DNA from: Hydrogenophaga sp.
Lineage (GTDB): Bacteria; Pseudomonadota; Gammaproteobacteria; Burkholderiales; Burkholderiaceae_C
Reading direction: 5' to 3'
DNA: 64,000 nt
Assembly: GCF_014773545.1 (NCBI RefSeq)
Contig: NZ_SDDV01000001.1
Coordinates: 62,001-126,000, forward strand
Position numbers and translations under genes: made by a program. Below are positions 1-9,063 of this stretch, in pieces (the stretch's first letter is position 1; every line of letters begins with the position of its first letter). The notes beneath the pieces were generated by a model. The model was not told the DNA's origin and searched no databases. It worked only from the letters and a program-made list of their open reading frames with translations.

Positions 1-447
1 TTCGCGCATGGCCACCACCAGCGCCGGGTCACGCCGGGCAAACATGCGCTCAGCCACGTCGAACAAAAACATGCGTGCCGTGACCAGCGAGCGCTTTCCA
101 TCAAAGGTGTCGGCGGCCCCACGCACGGGCTGCGCAGGGTGGGCCGGTGGTTTTTCCCCGGCTGGCGATGGAACGCTTGGCGTGCTGGCCGTGGCGGCAG
201 GCACTGGCTGTGTCTTGCCCTTGGCGCTGGCTGGGGTTTGCGGCGCAGGAATCCGCACTGGGGCCAGGTAACCCTGGTTGAGCAGCGCGTGGATCAGTGT
301 GGCTTCGGCCTGGACCAGGCTGGCCAGTTCGGGGCCGGTTTTCTTGCCGTCGGCCAGCAGCAAGAGCGCGCGTTCTTTCAGCCCCAGCGTGCGCTGGCGT
401 GAGCTCAACTCGGCTACGGCCTTGTCGGTTTTGAGAAGGTACTCCAT
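1..447 (-). CDS. Hypothetical protein, C-terminus cut by window edge
   Basis: An open minus-strand frame runs from ATG at 447 through position 1 without a stop (149 codons visible). The N-terminus (MEYLLKTDKAVAEL...) is predicted helical and contains a stretch (LGLKERALLLLADGKKTGPE) that looks like a winged-helix or helix-turn-helix start. A long low-complexity Pro/Ala linker follows, then a more ordered part (DTFDGKRSLVTARMFLFDVA). The frame stays open upstream to 502, so GTG at 450 is an alternative start. I do not recognise the family. A DNA-binding or regulatory role is only a guess from the N-terminal pattern. It is divergent from aroC. Confidence 0.6.
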   Translation of the reverse strand, partial: MEYLLKTDKAVAELSSRQRTLGLKERALLLLADGKKTGPELASLVQAEATLIHALLNQGYLAPVRIPAPQTPASAKGKTQPVPAATASTPSVPSPAGEKPPAHPAQPVRGAADTFDGKRSLVTARMFLFDVAERMFARRDPALVVAMRE

Positions 448-691
448 CACATCCGGACACCCGAGTGCCCGCTCCAGTTCTTCATCTGTATCAAGAGCGG
501 TTCAGTGTGGCCGATGTCTGTGACACTTGTGCGATGCGAGGCGCCAGCGGCGACGCCAGCGCGCGCTGAGAGCCGCACGCGCTGGGCGCCCGTCTGGGCC
601 GGGTGTCTGGCCTGGGCGTGCGCGCAGCCCGCTGCTGCCGCCGACGCGCAGGCGCCGACTGCTGCGCGCGCTATCCCGGATAATCGCGGGC
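448..691. promoter_or_regulatory. Divergent intergenic region, possible aroC promoter
   Basis: This 244-bp gap lies between the left hypothetical gene and aroC. GATAAT at 679-684 fits a -10 box but sits only 7 bases before the aroC ATG, and there is no Shine-Dalgarno sequence before that ATG. The aroC transcript could therefore be leaderless or nearly so. No convincing -35 element or other gene is visible. The aroC frame is open through much of the gap, but the sequence there does not resemble chorismate synthase. Confidence 0.3.
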
Positions 692-1792
692 ATGAGCGGC
701 AACACCCTGGGTACTTTGTTTTGTGTCACCAATTTTGGTGAATCTCACGGTCCGGCCATTGGCTGCGTGATCGACGGTTGTCCACCCGGCCTGGACTTGT
801 GCGAGGCCGACATCCAGGTTGACCTGGATCGCCGCCGCCCTGGCACATCCAAATATGTGACGCAGCGCAAGGAACCCGACGCAGTGGAAATTCTCTCTGG
901 CGTCTACCAGGGCCAGACCACCGGTACGCCGATTGCGCTGCTGATTCGCAACACCGATCAGCGCAGCCACGACTACGGCGACATCGCGCAGACTTTCAGG
1001 CCCGGCCATGCCGACTACAGCTACTGGCAAAAATACGGCATTCGCGATCCGCGCGGTGGCGGCCGCAGTTCGGCGCGCCTGACGGCGCCCACGGTGGCCG
1101 CCGCTGCGGTGGCCAAGAAGTGGCTGCTGCAAACATACGGCACCCGCTTTGCCGCTTGCCTGACGCAGTTGGGCGAGCTGCCGCTGGCGTTCGAAGGCTG
1201 GCAGCACGTGCCGAATAACCCGTTTTTTGCTCCGCTGGCTGACGTCTCGGCACTGGAGGATTATCTGAGCGCGCTGCGCAAAAGCGGCGACTCGTGCGGC
1301 GCGCGCCTGCGCGTGGTGGCGCAGCAGGTGCCCGTTGGCCTGGGCCAGCCGCTGTACGACAAGCTCGACGCCGACATCGCCCGCGTCATGATGGGACTCA
1401 ACGCCGTCAAGGGGGTCGAGATCGGCGCCGGTTTCGCCAGCGTCAGCCAGCGCGGCAGCACGCACGGCGATGCGTTGACGCCGGATGGTTTCGTGGGCAA
1501 CAACGCCGGTGGCGTGCTCGGTGGCATCAGCACCGGGCAAGACCTGGAGGTGGCGCTGGCGATCAAACCGACCCCCTCGATTCTGATTCCGCGCCCCAGC
1601 ATTGACCTGTCCGGCCAGCCCAGCGAGATCATCACCAAGGGCCGGCACGACCCCTGTGTCGGCCTGCGCGCCGCACCGATTGCCGAGGCCTTGCTGGCGC
1701 TGGTGCTGATGGATCATGCGCTGCGCCAGCGTGCGCAGTGTGGCGACGTGCGCGTGCCCACGCCCGACATCGCAGCGCTGTCGCGCCGCTGA
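692..1792 (+). CDS. aroC: Chorismate synthase
   Basis: Catalyses the last shikimate-pathway step, conversion of 5-enolpyruvylshikimate-3-phosphate to chorismate, with reduced FMN as cofactor. The 366-aa protein is normal family length. Signatures include [14 protein letters not shown] at the N-terminus, [23 protein letters not shown] and the C-terminal [17 protein letters not shown]. The open frame extends upstream to 527, but homology begins at [20 protein letters not shown], so ATG 692 is chosen. An MFS permease gene follows 18 bases later, and aroQ and aroE lie nearby on the other strand, making a loose shikimate cluster. Confidence 0.97.
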   Translation: MSGNTLGTLFCVTNFGESHGPAIGCVIDGCPPGLDLCEADIQVDLDRRRPGTSKYVTQRKEPDAVEILSGVYQGQTTGTPIALLIRNTDQRSHDYGDIAQTFRPGHADYSYWQKYGIRDPRGGGRSSARLTAPTVAAAAVAKKWLLQTYGTRFAACLTQLGELPLAFEGWQHVPNNPFFAPLADVSALEDYLSALRKSGDSCGARLRVVAQQVPVGLGQPLYDKLDADIARVMMGLNAVKGVEIGAGFASVSQRGSTHGDALTPDGFVGNNAGGVLGGISTGQDLEVALAIKPTPSILIPRPSIDLSGQPSEIITKGRHDPCVGLRAAPIAEALLALVLMDHALRQRAQCGDVRVPTPDIAALSRR

Positions 1793-1810
1793 TGCTGCGC
1801 CTGCTGGCCG

Positions 1811-2998
1811 TTGTTCGGCAGCACTTTCGCCGTGGTCAAACGCCGTCAACTGCTGCCTTTTGCAGCCCTTTCGGCGAGCTACTTCGCGCACATCGGATTT
1901 TTCAACCCCTATTTGCCGCTGTGGCTGGATGAACTCGGTTTTGGCCTGCTGGCGATCAGCGTGCTGGTCTCGGTGCCGTCGGCGACGCGCCTGTTCGCGC
2001 CCTACCTCTGGGGTTCGCTGAGCGATTACACCGGCCAGCGCGTGTGGCTGCTGCGCTACTGCGCCACGCTGGCCTTGTTGCTGTCGCTGGGCCTGTGGTT
2101 CGAACCTGGTGGCGTCGCGCTGTTCGTGCTGCTGCTGCTCATGTTCAGCCACACCAGCGCCATGATGCCCATGAGCGAGGCGGCGCTGGCGCACCTGGTC
2201 AGTCAGGACGGGGTTTTTGATGCGCGGCGTTACGGCCGCGTGCGTCTGTGGGGCTCCTTGGGTTTCTTGCTCACCGTGGTCGCCGCCGGTTGGTGGTTTG
2301 AGCGCTTTGGGCTGTCTGATTTTCCTGCCTGGACGCTGGCTACGCTGGCCGCCGTGCTGCTTTGCGTTTGGCTGCTGCCCGATGTGCGCGAGGCCGCGCA
2401 GCACGAATCCAGTCAGCCCAGCGTGTGGCCGGTGCTGCGCCGGCCGCCGGTGCGCTGGTTTTTTCTGGCCTTGTTCTTTCACCTGCTGGCGCACATCGTC
2501 ATCTACGTTTTTTTCTCGCTTTATCTCGATTCACTGGGTTACAGCAAAGTGGTGATCGGCCTCATGTGGGCGTTTTCGGTGCTGATCGAGATCGCCTGGT
2601 TTTTCAGCCAGGCGCGCTGGTTGCCGCGCCTGTCACTCAGTGGCTGGCTGGTGCTGGCGGCCGTGCTGACGGCGCTGCGCATGGGCCTGACCGCCGGACT
2701 GCCGCTGGTGTGGCCGTTGTTGCTGCTGGCGCAGGCCCTGCACGCGATCACTTTTGCTGCACACCACACGGTCTGCATCGCCTTGCTTTCGCAGCATTTT
2801 CCGGGGCGCCTGCGCGGGCGTGGACAGGCGCTCTACACCGTGTTCGGCTACGGTCTGCCGGGCGTGTTGGGTGGCCTGGGAGGCGGCTTGCTGGCATCGG
2901 TCTACGGCTTGGCCAGTGTGTTCTGGCTGGGTCTGGTCTGCGCGCTGCTGGCCCTGGCTTGCACGCTGCGCTTGCGTGGGCTGACGCGCGCAGCGTGA
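1811..2998 (+). CDS. MFS transporter, phenylpropionate permease (PPP)-like
   Basis: A 395-aa integral membrane protein with about 12 hydrophobic segments. It starts with a conserved-looking first helix (SASYFAHIGFFNPYLPLWL) and has an MFS loop 2-3-like stretch (LWGSLSDYTGQRVW). The 'small MFS_1-like' family that includes HcaT and nucleoside-permease-like carriers fits best. The substrate cannot be read from sequence. It starts 18 bases after aroC and is probably co-transcribed with it. The start is uncertain: TTG at 1811 or GTG at 1832, neither with a clear ribosome-binding site. Confidence 0.8.
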   Translation: MFGSTFAVVKRRQLLPFAALSASYFAHIGFFNPYLPLWLDELGFGLLAISVLVSVPSATRLFAPYLWGSLSDYTGQRVWLLRYCATLALLLSLGLWFEPGGVALFVLLLLMFSHTSAMMPMSEAALAHLVSQDGVFDARRYGRVRLWGSLGFLLTVVAAGWWFERFGLSDFPAWTLATLAAVLLCVWLLPDVREAAQHESSQPSVWPVLRRPPVRWFFLALFFHLLAHIVIYVFFSLYLDSLGYSKVVIGLMWAFSVLIEIAWFFSQARWLPRLSLSGWLVLAAVLTALRMGLTAGLPLVWPLLLLAQALHAITFAAHHTVCIALLSQHFPGRLRGRGQALYTVFGYGLPGVLGGLGGGLLASVYGLASVFWLGLVCALLALACTLRLRGLTRAA

Positions 2999-3019
2999 GC
3001 GCCAGAGCGGCCCAGGCCG

Positions 3020-3478
3020 CTAGGGCGCGCCGTATTTGCGCACCAGACCCTCGATGGCCAGTGCGTAGCCGTGTACGCCAAAACCGATCACGATGCCGGC
3101 TGCCGCCGGCGAGACCCAAGAGTGCTGGCGAAAGCTCTCGCGCGCGTGCACGTTGGAGATGTGGCACTCAATCACTGGCAGACCGGCGACGGCTTGAATG
3201 GCGTCGAACAGGGCAATCGACGTGTGGGTCAAAGCGCCCGGGTTGAACACGCAGCCCAGCGCCGCGCCGGCCTGGTACAGGCGGCCGTAGTCGTGAATTT
3301 TGTCAATCAGAGCGCCTTCCCAGTTGCTCTGAAAACACTCGGCGGCAAAGCCCAGTCGGCTCGCCGTGGCCTGGCACAGCGCCTCCAGTTCAGGCAACGT
3401 GGTGTTGCCATACAGGGCGGGTTCGCGTGTGCCCAGCAGGTTCAGATTCGGGCCATTGAGGATCAGGATTTTTTTCAT
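3020..3478 (-). CDS. aroQ: 3-Dehydroquinate dehydratase, type II
   Basis: Dehydrates 3-dehydroquinate to 3-dehydroshikimate, shikimate-pathway step 3. At 152 aa it matches the type II dodecameric family. Seen in the sequence: [17 protein letters not shown] with the lid-loop catalytic Arg and Tyr, [24 protein letters not shown] and [14 protein letters not shown] with the catalytic His. It is convergent with the upstream MFS gene (21-base gap) and lies downstream of aroE on the same strand, so aroE and aroQ may be transcribed together. Confidence 0.96.
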   Translation of the reverse strand: MKKILILNGPNLNLLGTREPALYGNTTLPELEALCQATASRLGFAAECFQSNWEGALIDKIHDYGRLYQAGAALGCVFNPGALTHTSIALFDAIQAVAGLPVIECHISNVHARESFRQHSWVSPAAAGIVIGFGVHGYALAIEGLVRKYGAP

Positions 3479-3540
3479 CGTAAAACTAGCTCCGGTTGAA
3501 ACCGCGCTCTTGAGGGCGGTGCAAAGCTTGGCTCAGCCTC

Positions 3541-4377
3541 TCAAACCAGCGGCACGCTCAGACGCGCTATCACCGGCCGGGTCTGCGGGCGCACGCCGCG
3601 CCACCATGCAAACGCCTCGGCCGCTTGCTCGACCAGCATGCCGACGCCGTCGGCGAGTTGGTGTACGCCGGCGGCGCGGGCCTGTCGCAAAAAAGGCGTC
3701 AGCCCCTGGCCGTAGACCAGTTCGTAGGCCAGCGCGTCGGCTGCGAACAAATGGGCTGGCAAGGGCAGGGCGGCGTGCGACAGGCCGGTCGAGGTGGCGT
3801 TGAGCACCAGGTCAAACACCTCGCCCGCCAGCTCATCGAAGCCACCGGTTTGCAGCTCGACGTGGGCGGCAAAGTCGCGCTTGAGGCGGTGCGCCTTGTC
3901 GGCGCTGCGGTTGGCCACGGCCAGCAGCGCCGGCCGTTGCGCCGCAAGCGGCAAGATGGCGCCGCGCGCAGCTCCACCCGCGCCCAGCAACAGCACGCGC
4001 TTGCCCGCCAGCGAAAAACCCAGGTTGCACTGGATGTCGTTTACCAGCCCGACGCCGTCGAAGTTTTGCGCCCAGATGCGATCGCCCTCGAACTTCAGCG
4101 CGTTGGCTGCACCCGCTGCGCGTGCGCTCTGGAGCGCGTCGCTGGCGAGGGCCAGCGCTTGCAGCTTGAAGGGCAGCGTCACGTTGACGCCGCGCCCGCC
4201 CTGAGCGCGAAACGCCAGCACGGTGGCGGCAAAGCCGTGCAGCGGGGCTTCGATGGCGCTGTACGCCATGATTTGGCCGCTGGCTTGCGCAAACGCGGCG
4301 TGAATCTGCGGCGACTTGCTGTGGCCAATGGGGTGGCCGATGACGGCGTAGCGGTCCGGGGTGCAGGTGGCGGGCAT
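3541..4377 (-). CDS. aroE: Shikimate dehydrogenase (NADP+)
   Basis: Reduces 3-dehydroshikimate to shikimate with NADPH. The 278-aa protein shows the shikimate-binding motif (GHPIGHSKSPQIHAAF), the catalytic lysine segment NVTLPFK, the catalytic Asp in NFDGVGLV, the Rossmann glycine loop LLGAGGAARGA, NATSTGLS, and DGVGMLVEQAAEAF near the C-terminus. The frame extends 32 codons further upstream to 4473, but that part is low complexity. ATG 4377 (MPATCTPDRYAVIGHP) gives the usual family length. It is followed by aroQ. Confidence 0.96.
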   Translation of the reverse strand: MPATCTPDRYAVIGHPIGHSKSPQIHAAFAQASGQIMAYSAIEAPLHGFAATVLAFRAQGGRGVNVTLPFKLQALALASDALQSARAAGAANALKFEGDRIWAQNFDGVGLVNDIQCNLGFSLAGKRVLLLGAGGAARGAILPLAAQRPALLAVANRSADKAHRLKRDFAAHVELQTGGFDELAGEVFDLVLNATSTGLSHAALPLPAHLFAADALAYELVYGQGLTPFLRQARAAGVHQLADGVGMLVEQAAEAFAWWRGVRPQTRPVIARLSVPLV

Positions 4378-4536
4378 GGGTGGGCGTTGCGGCAGGGTGG
4401 AAAAAGACCCATTGTCGCTGGCCGGTGGAGGTCGGAGCGCTTGCGGCCTTGTCTCACGAGGCATGAGCCGCAAGGCGGGGGCGAGTCTGTGTATGGGTCC
4501 ATGTCATGACGCCGCGTCGTTTTGCAGACAGGGTTT

Positions 4537-4542
4537 AAAATG
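4537..4542 (+). promoter_or_regulatory. Candidate -10 box for the sulfur-module repressor gene
   Basis: TAAAAT lies 80 bases upstream of the CsoR-family start, in the divergent gap next to aroE. No good -35 element is visible. The assignment is by pattern only. Confidence 0.25.
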
Positions 4543-4621
4543 CCCCGACCCACACCCTTGTGCCGGCTGCGCCTCGGCGCTGGGCGCGCTGCATCCAGTC
4601 GACACCAGTTCATCATCCCCC

Positions 4622-4867
4622 ATGACCACCGTCCACGACCCCAAACGCAAACGAGCATTAGTGTTGCGACTCAAGCGCGTAGAGGGGCAGTTGCGCGGTG
4701 TCCAGAACCTGATCGAAACCGGTGCCGATTGTGAAAAAGTGGCCCAGCAACTGACAGCGGCGCGCAAGGCCCTGGACAAGTCCTTCTACGCCATGGTCGG
4801 CTGTATCATCGCGCAAGGCGACCTGCCGCCGGACGATATTGCCGACATGTTGGCGCGTTTTTCCTGA
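4622..4867 (+). CDS. CsoR/FrmR-family transcriptional repressor, possible sulfide/persulfide sensor
   Basis: An 81-aa all-helical protein with the family core LRLKRVEGQLRGVQNLIE. Such proteins bind promoter DNA as tetramers and release it on metal, formaldehyde or persulfide binding. The conserved first cysteine is present (Cys37), but the usual His and second Cys of copper-type members are absent. The only other cysteine is Cys61. The gene ends 19 bases before a persulfide dioxygenase-rhodanese gene, so by analogy with CstR and related sulfur-responsive repressors it probably controls that gene. The open frame extends upstream to 4361, but ATG 4622 begins the homologous part. Confidence 0.8.
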   Translation: MTTVHDPKRKRALVLRLKRVEGQLRGVQNLIETGADCEKVAQQLTAARKALDKSFYAMVGCIIAQGDLPPDDIADMLARFS

Positions 4868-4886
4868 TGCAGAGGTACAGGTTGGC

Positions 4887-6026
4887 ATGAATCCAATCCA
4901 GCTCTTTGATGCCGACTCCAGCACCTACACCTATGTGCTGTTCGACCCGCACACGCGCGCGGCGCTCATCATCGACCCGGTGGACGAGCAGCTTGAACGC
5001 GATCTGGCTGCGCTGCGCGAGTACGGACTCAAACTGGTCTGGGCGCTGGAAACCCATGCCCATGCCGACCACATCACCAGCGCGGCCAAACTCGCCGAGC
5101 TCACCGGCTGCCAGACCGCGGCTCCGCAGGGTTGCGGCATTGGCACTGCGAGCGTGCAGCTGCAACACGGCGCGGCGCTGCGCTTTGGAGGTCAAACGCT
5201 GCAGGCCCTGCACACGCCGGGTCATACCGCCGGCAGCATGAGTTTTCTCTGGCAATCCCCGGACGCTGCTCACGTCTTCACCGGGGACAGCTTGCTCATC
5301 AACGGCTGCGGTCGCACCGACTTTCAGTCGGGTAGCGCCAAGGACCTGTATCACAGCATCACCCAGGTGTTGTTTGCCCTGCCCGATGCCACCACCGTCT
5401 GGCCCGGGCACGACTACCAGGGGCGCAGCCACTCCAGCATCGGGCGCGAAAAGGCCAACAATGCCCGTCTGGCGGGCAAGACCGAGGCCGAATTCGTGGC
5501 CCTGATGGATGCGCTGAATTTGCCCAAACCGCGCCGGATCGACGAAGCCGTGCCGGCCAATCTCAAGTCTGGCATCCGGCACGACGCCGACGGTGCCTGG
5601 CTGCTGCAGCCGCGCCCGGCGCAGGGCGTGCATCAGGGCAGCTACGCCGGCGACGTGACGCCCCAACTGGCCTGGCAGTGGGTGCAGTCAGGCCAGGCGC
5701 TGCTGGTGGATGTGCGCACCGACGCCGAGCGTGAGTGGGTCGGTTCTGTCCCCGGCGCGCAGGCGCTGCCCTGGAAGACTTGGCCTGGTATGGTGCCGAA
5801 TCCCGCCTTTGACGAGGGCTTGCGGCAAGCGGGTGCCGCAGGCAAAAAGCTGCTGCTGCTGTGCCGCAGTGGTGTGCGCTCGATCGCCGGCGCCAAGCGG
5901 GCCACCGAACTTGGTTTGCAGGCCTACAACATCCTGGAAGGCTTCGAGGGCGACCTCGACGCCAGCGCGCAGCGTGGCCACAGCGGCGGCTGGCGCTACC
6001 ACGGCCTGCCCTGGCGGCAGAGCTGA
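4887..6026 (+). CDS. Persulfide dioxygenase fused to a C-terminal rhodanese
   Basis: A 379-aa two-domain enzyme. Residues about 1-235 form an ETHE1/Blh-type metallo-beta-lactamase fold with the ligands [35 protein letters not shown] and [10 protein letters not shown]. This domain oxidises glutathione persulfide to sulfite. Residues about 270-379 are a rhodanese domain ([10 protein letters not shown]; active-site loop [10 protein letters not shown] with the persulfide-forming Cys), which exchanges sulfane sulfur with thiosulfate or glutathione. This is the PRF type of fusion known from Burkholderiales. A ribosome-binding-like AGAGG precedes ATG 4887. Its role is detoxification or use of sulfide-derived sulfur, probably under the upstream repressor. 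Confidence 0.92.
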   Translation: MNPIQLFDADSSTYTYVLFDPHTRAALIIDPVDEQLERDLAALREYGLKLVWALETHAHADHITSAAKLAELTGCQTAAPQGCGIGTASVQLQHGAALRFGGQTLQALHTPGHTAGSMSFLWQSPDAAHVFTGDSLLINGCGRTDFQSGSAKDLYHSITQVLFALPDATTVWPGHDYQGRSHSSIGREKANNARLAGKTEAEFVALMDALNLPKPRRIDEAVPANLKSGIRHDADGAWLLQPRPAQGVHQGSYAGDVTPQLAWQWVQSGQALLVDVRTDAEREWVGSVPGAQALPWKTWPGMVPNPAFDEGLRQAGAAGKKLLLLCRSGVRSIAGAKRATELGLQAYNILEGFEGDLDASAQRGHSGGWRYHGLPWRQS

Positions 6027-6078
6027 GGCAGCGCGTTGCTGCCTGTATGGATGTGTTGAACGAACAAGCTCTGCGCGC

Positions 6079-6849
6079 ATGAGATTTCTGGCTCTCGACG
6101 TGGGCAACACCCGTCTGAAATGGGCTTTGTACGAAGCGCCCCGCCCCAGCGCGCGTTTGCTCGCGCACGGGGCTCAGTTTCTGGAAAACATCGACAAGCT
6201 CGCGGACGGCGACTGGCGCGGACTGCCGGTACCGAGTGCGCTGCTGGGCTGCGTGGTCGCTGCTGACGCTGTCAGGCGCCGGATCGAAGACCAACTCGAG
6301 ATGTGGGACGTGGCGCCGCAGTGGGTGGTCTCCAGCAGCGCCGAGGCGGGACTGGTAAATGGCTACGATCATCCGGCCCGGCTCGGCTGCGACCGCTGGG
6401 TCGCAATGATTGGTGCGCGCCAGCGTTTGCTCTCGCGCGGTCCGGCGCGGCCTTGCGTGGTGGTGATGGTGGGCACAGCGGTAACGGTGGAGGCGATCGA
6501 CGCCAGCGGCCGCTTTCTGGGTGGCATCATCCTGCCCGGGCACGGCATCATGCTGCGCGCGCTCGAGTCGGGCACCGCCGGGCTGCACGTGCCCACGGGT
6601 GAGGTGCGCGACTTTCCCACCAACACCAGCGACGCACTCACCAGCGGTGGCACTTTTGCCATTGCCGGGGCGGTGCAACGCATGGTGGAAAACCTGCGCC
6701 GCCACTGTGCCGGCGAGCCGGTGGTTTACATGACCGGAGGCGCCGGTTGGAAAATGGCGCCTAGTATGTCGATGCCGGTGGAACTGGTCGAGAGCCTTAT
6801 TTTTGACGGTCTGCTGGAAATTGCGCAGCAGCGGCTGGGCAGGGGCTGA
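6079..6849 (+). CDS. coaX: Type III pantothenate kinase (Baf-like)
   Basis: Phosphorylates pantothenate, the first step of coenzyme A synthesis. The 256-aa protein belongs to the ASKHA fold family, with the phosphate loop [12 protein letters not shown] at the N-terminus, [11 protein letters not shown], and [19 protein letters not shown] followed by [12 protein letters not shown]. The upstream frame is open back to 5710 inside the previous gene, but homology starts at ATG 6079 ([12 protein letters not shown]). It lies 52 bases after the persulfide dioxygenase gene on the same strand. Confidence 0.93.
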   Translation: MRFLALDVGNTRLKWALYEAPRPSARLLAHGAQFLENIDKLADGDWRGLPVPSALLGCVVAADAVRRRIEDQLEMWDVAPQWVVSSSAEAGLVNGYDHPARLGCDRWVAMIGARQRLLSRGPARPCVVVMVGTAVTVEAIDASGRFLGGIILPGHGIMLRALESGTAGLHVPTGEVRDFPTNTSDALTSGGTFAIAGAVQRMVENLRRHCAGEPVVYMTGGAGWKMAPSMSMPVELVESLIFDGLLEIAQQRLGRG

Positions 6850-6917
6850 ACGGTTTGCCTGGCCCTTGAGTTACAGTCGAACGCGCCGCCAACGGCCATT
6901 TTGAGCAGAAAATCCCC

Positions 6918-7172
6918 ATGTCCGACCTTCAAACCCGTTTTGATGCCGCCACCGCCCATGCCAAAGGCCTGAGCGAGCGCCCTGACAATGCCACGCTGCT
7001 CAACATCTACGCGCTCTTCAAGCAAGCCACAGCAGGTGATAACGTGGACCAGAAACCAGGCTTTTCCGACCTGGTCGGGCGCGCCAAATGGGACGCCTGG
7101 AACCGGCTCAAGGGCACACCGGGCGCTGCGGCGATGCAGCAATACATCGATCTGATCGAGTCCTTGCGCTGA
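6918..7172 (+). CDS. Acyl-CoA-binding protein
   Basis: An 84-aa four-helix ACBP with the two family signatures LNIYALFKQATAGDN and RAKWDAWNRLKGTP, which contain the Tyr and Lys residues that contact the CoA moiety. It buffers and carries acyl-CoA esters in the cytoplasm. It follows coaX by 68 bases and precedes an M20 hydrolase gene. Confidence 0.95.
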   Translation: MSDLQTRFDAATAHAKGLSERPDNATLLNIYALFKQATAGDNVDQKPGFSDLVGRAKWDAWNRLKGTPGAAAMQQYIDLIESLR

Positions 7173-7254
7173 GGCAGCAGTCGGCCGCAGGGGCGGGCAG
7201 CCGCCGAGACTGGTTTTGGCTACGATGCGCTTTTGAACTTTGCGAGGCCCAAGC

Positions 7255-8460
7255 ATGCAACTGATCGAATCCCTTGTGGCCCAGGCGGCAGGCATTGCGG
7301 CGCTGCGGCGCGACATACACGCCCATCCCGAGCTGTGTTTCGAGGAGCTGCGCACCGCCGAACTGGTGGCGCAAAAGCTCGGTGACTGGGGCATCGAGGT
7401 GCACCGTGGACTGGGCCGCACCGGGGTGGTGGGTGTCGTGCGTGGGCGCGACGCCGGGGCCTGCGGCCGCGCCATCGGCTTGCGTGCCGACATGGACGCC
7501 TTGCCGATGCAAGAGCACAACCACTTTGCCCACGCCAGCCGGTACGCCGGCAAAATGCACGCCTGCGGCCACGACGGCCACACCGCCATGCTGCTGGCGG
7601 CGGCGCAGCACTTGGCCGCCCAGCGCGATTTTGACGGCACGGTCTATCTGATCTTTCAGCCCGCCGAAGAGGGCGGTGGCGGCGCACGCGAGATGATTCG
7701 GGACGGTTTGTTCGAGCGCTTTGCGATGGAGGCGGTGTTTGGCATGCACAACTGGCCGGGCTTGCCGGTCGGCAGCTTTGCCGTCAGTCCCGGTCCGGTG
7801 ATGGCGTCGAGCAATGAATTTCGCATCGTCATCCAGGGCAAGGGCGCGCACGCCGCGCTGCCACACAACGGCATCGACCCGGTGCCGGTGGCCTGCCAGA
7901 TGGTGATGGCGTTTCAGACCATCATCACGCGCAACAAAAAACCGGTGGAAGCGGGGGTGATCTCGGTCACCATGATCCACACCGGCGAGGCCACCAACGT
8001 GGTGCCCGAGCGCTGTGAAATCCAGGGCACGGTGCGCACCTTCAGCAACGAACTGCTCGACCTGATCGAGCACCGCATGGGCGAGGTGGCGCAGCACACC
8101 AGTGCCGCCTTCGGTGCCAGCTGTGAATTTCAGTTTCAGCGCAACTACCCGCCCACCATCAACCACCCGCAGCCCAGCGCATTGGCGCGCACCGTGCTGA
8201 TCGACCTGCTGGGCAGCGAGCAGGTGTTGCCGCAAGAGCCCACCATGGGCGCGGAAGACTTTGCCTACATGCTGCAGCAGCGCCCTGGCTGTTACGTGTT
8301 CATCGGCAATGGCGAGGGCGCGCACCGGGGCGCTTACTCAGGCGGCGGGCACGAGCTGGGCCCGTGTACCTTGCACAACCCGCATTACGACTTCAACGAC
8401 GAGCTGATTCCGCTCGGCGCGACGTACTGGGTGCGCTTGGTGGAGCGCTGGCTGGGCTAG
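7255..8460 (+). CDS. M20-family amidohydrolase (hippurate hydrolase/IAA-amino acid hydrolase type)
   Basis: A 401-aa metallohydrolase that cleaves N-acyl amino acids. Typical segments are DIHAHPELCFEE, GLRADMDALPM, MHACGHDGHTAMLL, FQPAEEGGGGAREMI, the dimerisation-domain motif GKGAHAALPH, and PTMGAEDFAYML with a C-terminal metal ligand. ATG 7255 (MQLIESLVAQ) is preferred to TTG 7240. A TACGAT at 7221-7226 could be a -10 box. The exact substrate is not evident. The transposase remnant begins immediately after its stop codon. Confidence 0.9.
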   Translation: MQLIESLVAQAAGIAALRRDIHAHPELCFEELRTAELVAQKLGDWGIEVHRGLGRTGVVGVVRGRDAGACGRAIGLRADMDALPMQEHNHFAHASRYAGKMHACGHDGHTAMLLAAAQHLAAQRDFDGTVYLIFQPAEEGGGGAREMIRDGLFERFAMEAVFGMHNWPGLPVGSFAVSPGPVMASSNEFRIVIQGKGAHAALPHNGIDPVPVACQMVMAFQTIITRNKKPVEAGVISVTMIHTGEATNVVPERCEIQGTVRTFSNELLDLIEHRMGEVAQHTSAAFGASCEFQFQRNYPPTINHPQPSALARTVLIDLLGSEQVLPQEPTMGAEDFAYMLQQRPGCYVFIGNGEGAHRGAYSGGGHELGPCTLHNPHYDFNDELIPLGATYWVRLVERWLG

Positions 8461-8464
8461 TGCA

Positions 8465-8974
8465 TCGTCCCCAAATAGGTTTCATTGCCGCATCAGTCAG
8501 GCGCTTTTTACCGGCAACGACGGTATCGATCCAGCGTGCGCTGCCACAGGTGCAGATGTGCCAGCCCCAGACAGGCGGACTCATCGGCATCCACCACCAG
8601 CAACGGATGGATAAAGAAGCCCAGATCGCTGCCATTGCCGAGCGTGCCCAAGCCGCTCACCCGGTTGGCGTGGCGTTGAAAGTTGATCTCGCTGCTGTCC
8701 TGAATAGCCAACACATGCCGACCACGACTGCGCATGCCAATATCGGCACACGCACCATCGATCAATTCCTCGACGCTCACGCGCGGATTAGCCAAAAACC
8801 GGCCAAAGCGAACCTCTCCCGCACGATTCCCACCCAGTTGCCGCAGACAAACTTGCTGCGCGCCCACCAGCCGCTCATGCAGTTCCGCTGCCGTTTTTTT
8901 AAGCGCGCATCGCCAAAATCTCCCAAGGCATATCGCTCGTCTCGCACCTCTTGCCGTTTCATTTCCATGGCCAA
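8465..8974 (-). pseudogene. Remnant of a Tn5/IS4-family transposase
   Basis: Minus-strand pieces in different frames together match the N-terminal part of Tn5-like DDE transposases. The first, from ATG 8974, reads MAMEMKRQEVRDERYALGDF then GDARLKKR. A one-base shift at the A-run near 8899-8905 leads into ELHERLVGAQQVCLRQLGGN, RFGRFLANPRVSVEELID, HVLAIQDSSEINF and LGLAHLHLWQRTLD. A second shift near 8525 leads into DTVVAGKKRLTDAAM. Only about 170 of the usual roughly 450 residues remain and the catalytic C-terminal half is missing. It is therefore a dead fragment of a transferred element. Clear terminal inverted repeats were not found. Confidence 0.75.
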
Positions 8975-9063
8975 AACCTCCGTAGGTAAACCCTATCTGC
9001 GCAGGCATTGTTCGTGCCAGAGATGTGTGCATGCGGTAGCCCACTGGGAGAGGGTGGGGGTGA

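Noticed and set aside
671-2494. 607-codon open frame on the minus strand across aroC and the MFS gene
   Set aside because: It is opposite two well-recognised genes, has Gln/Arg/His-rich low-complexity composition and no domain; typical antisense shadow in GC-rich DNA.
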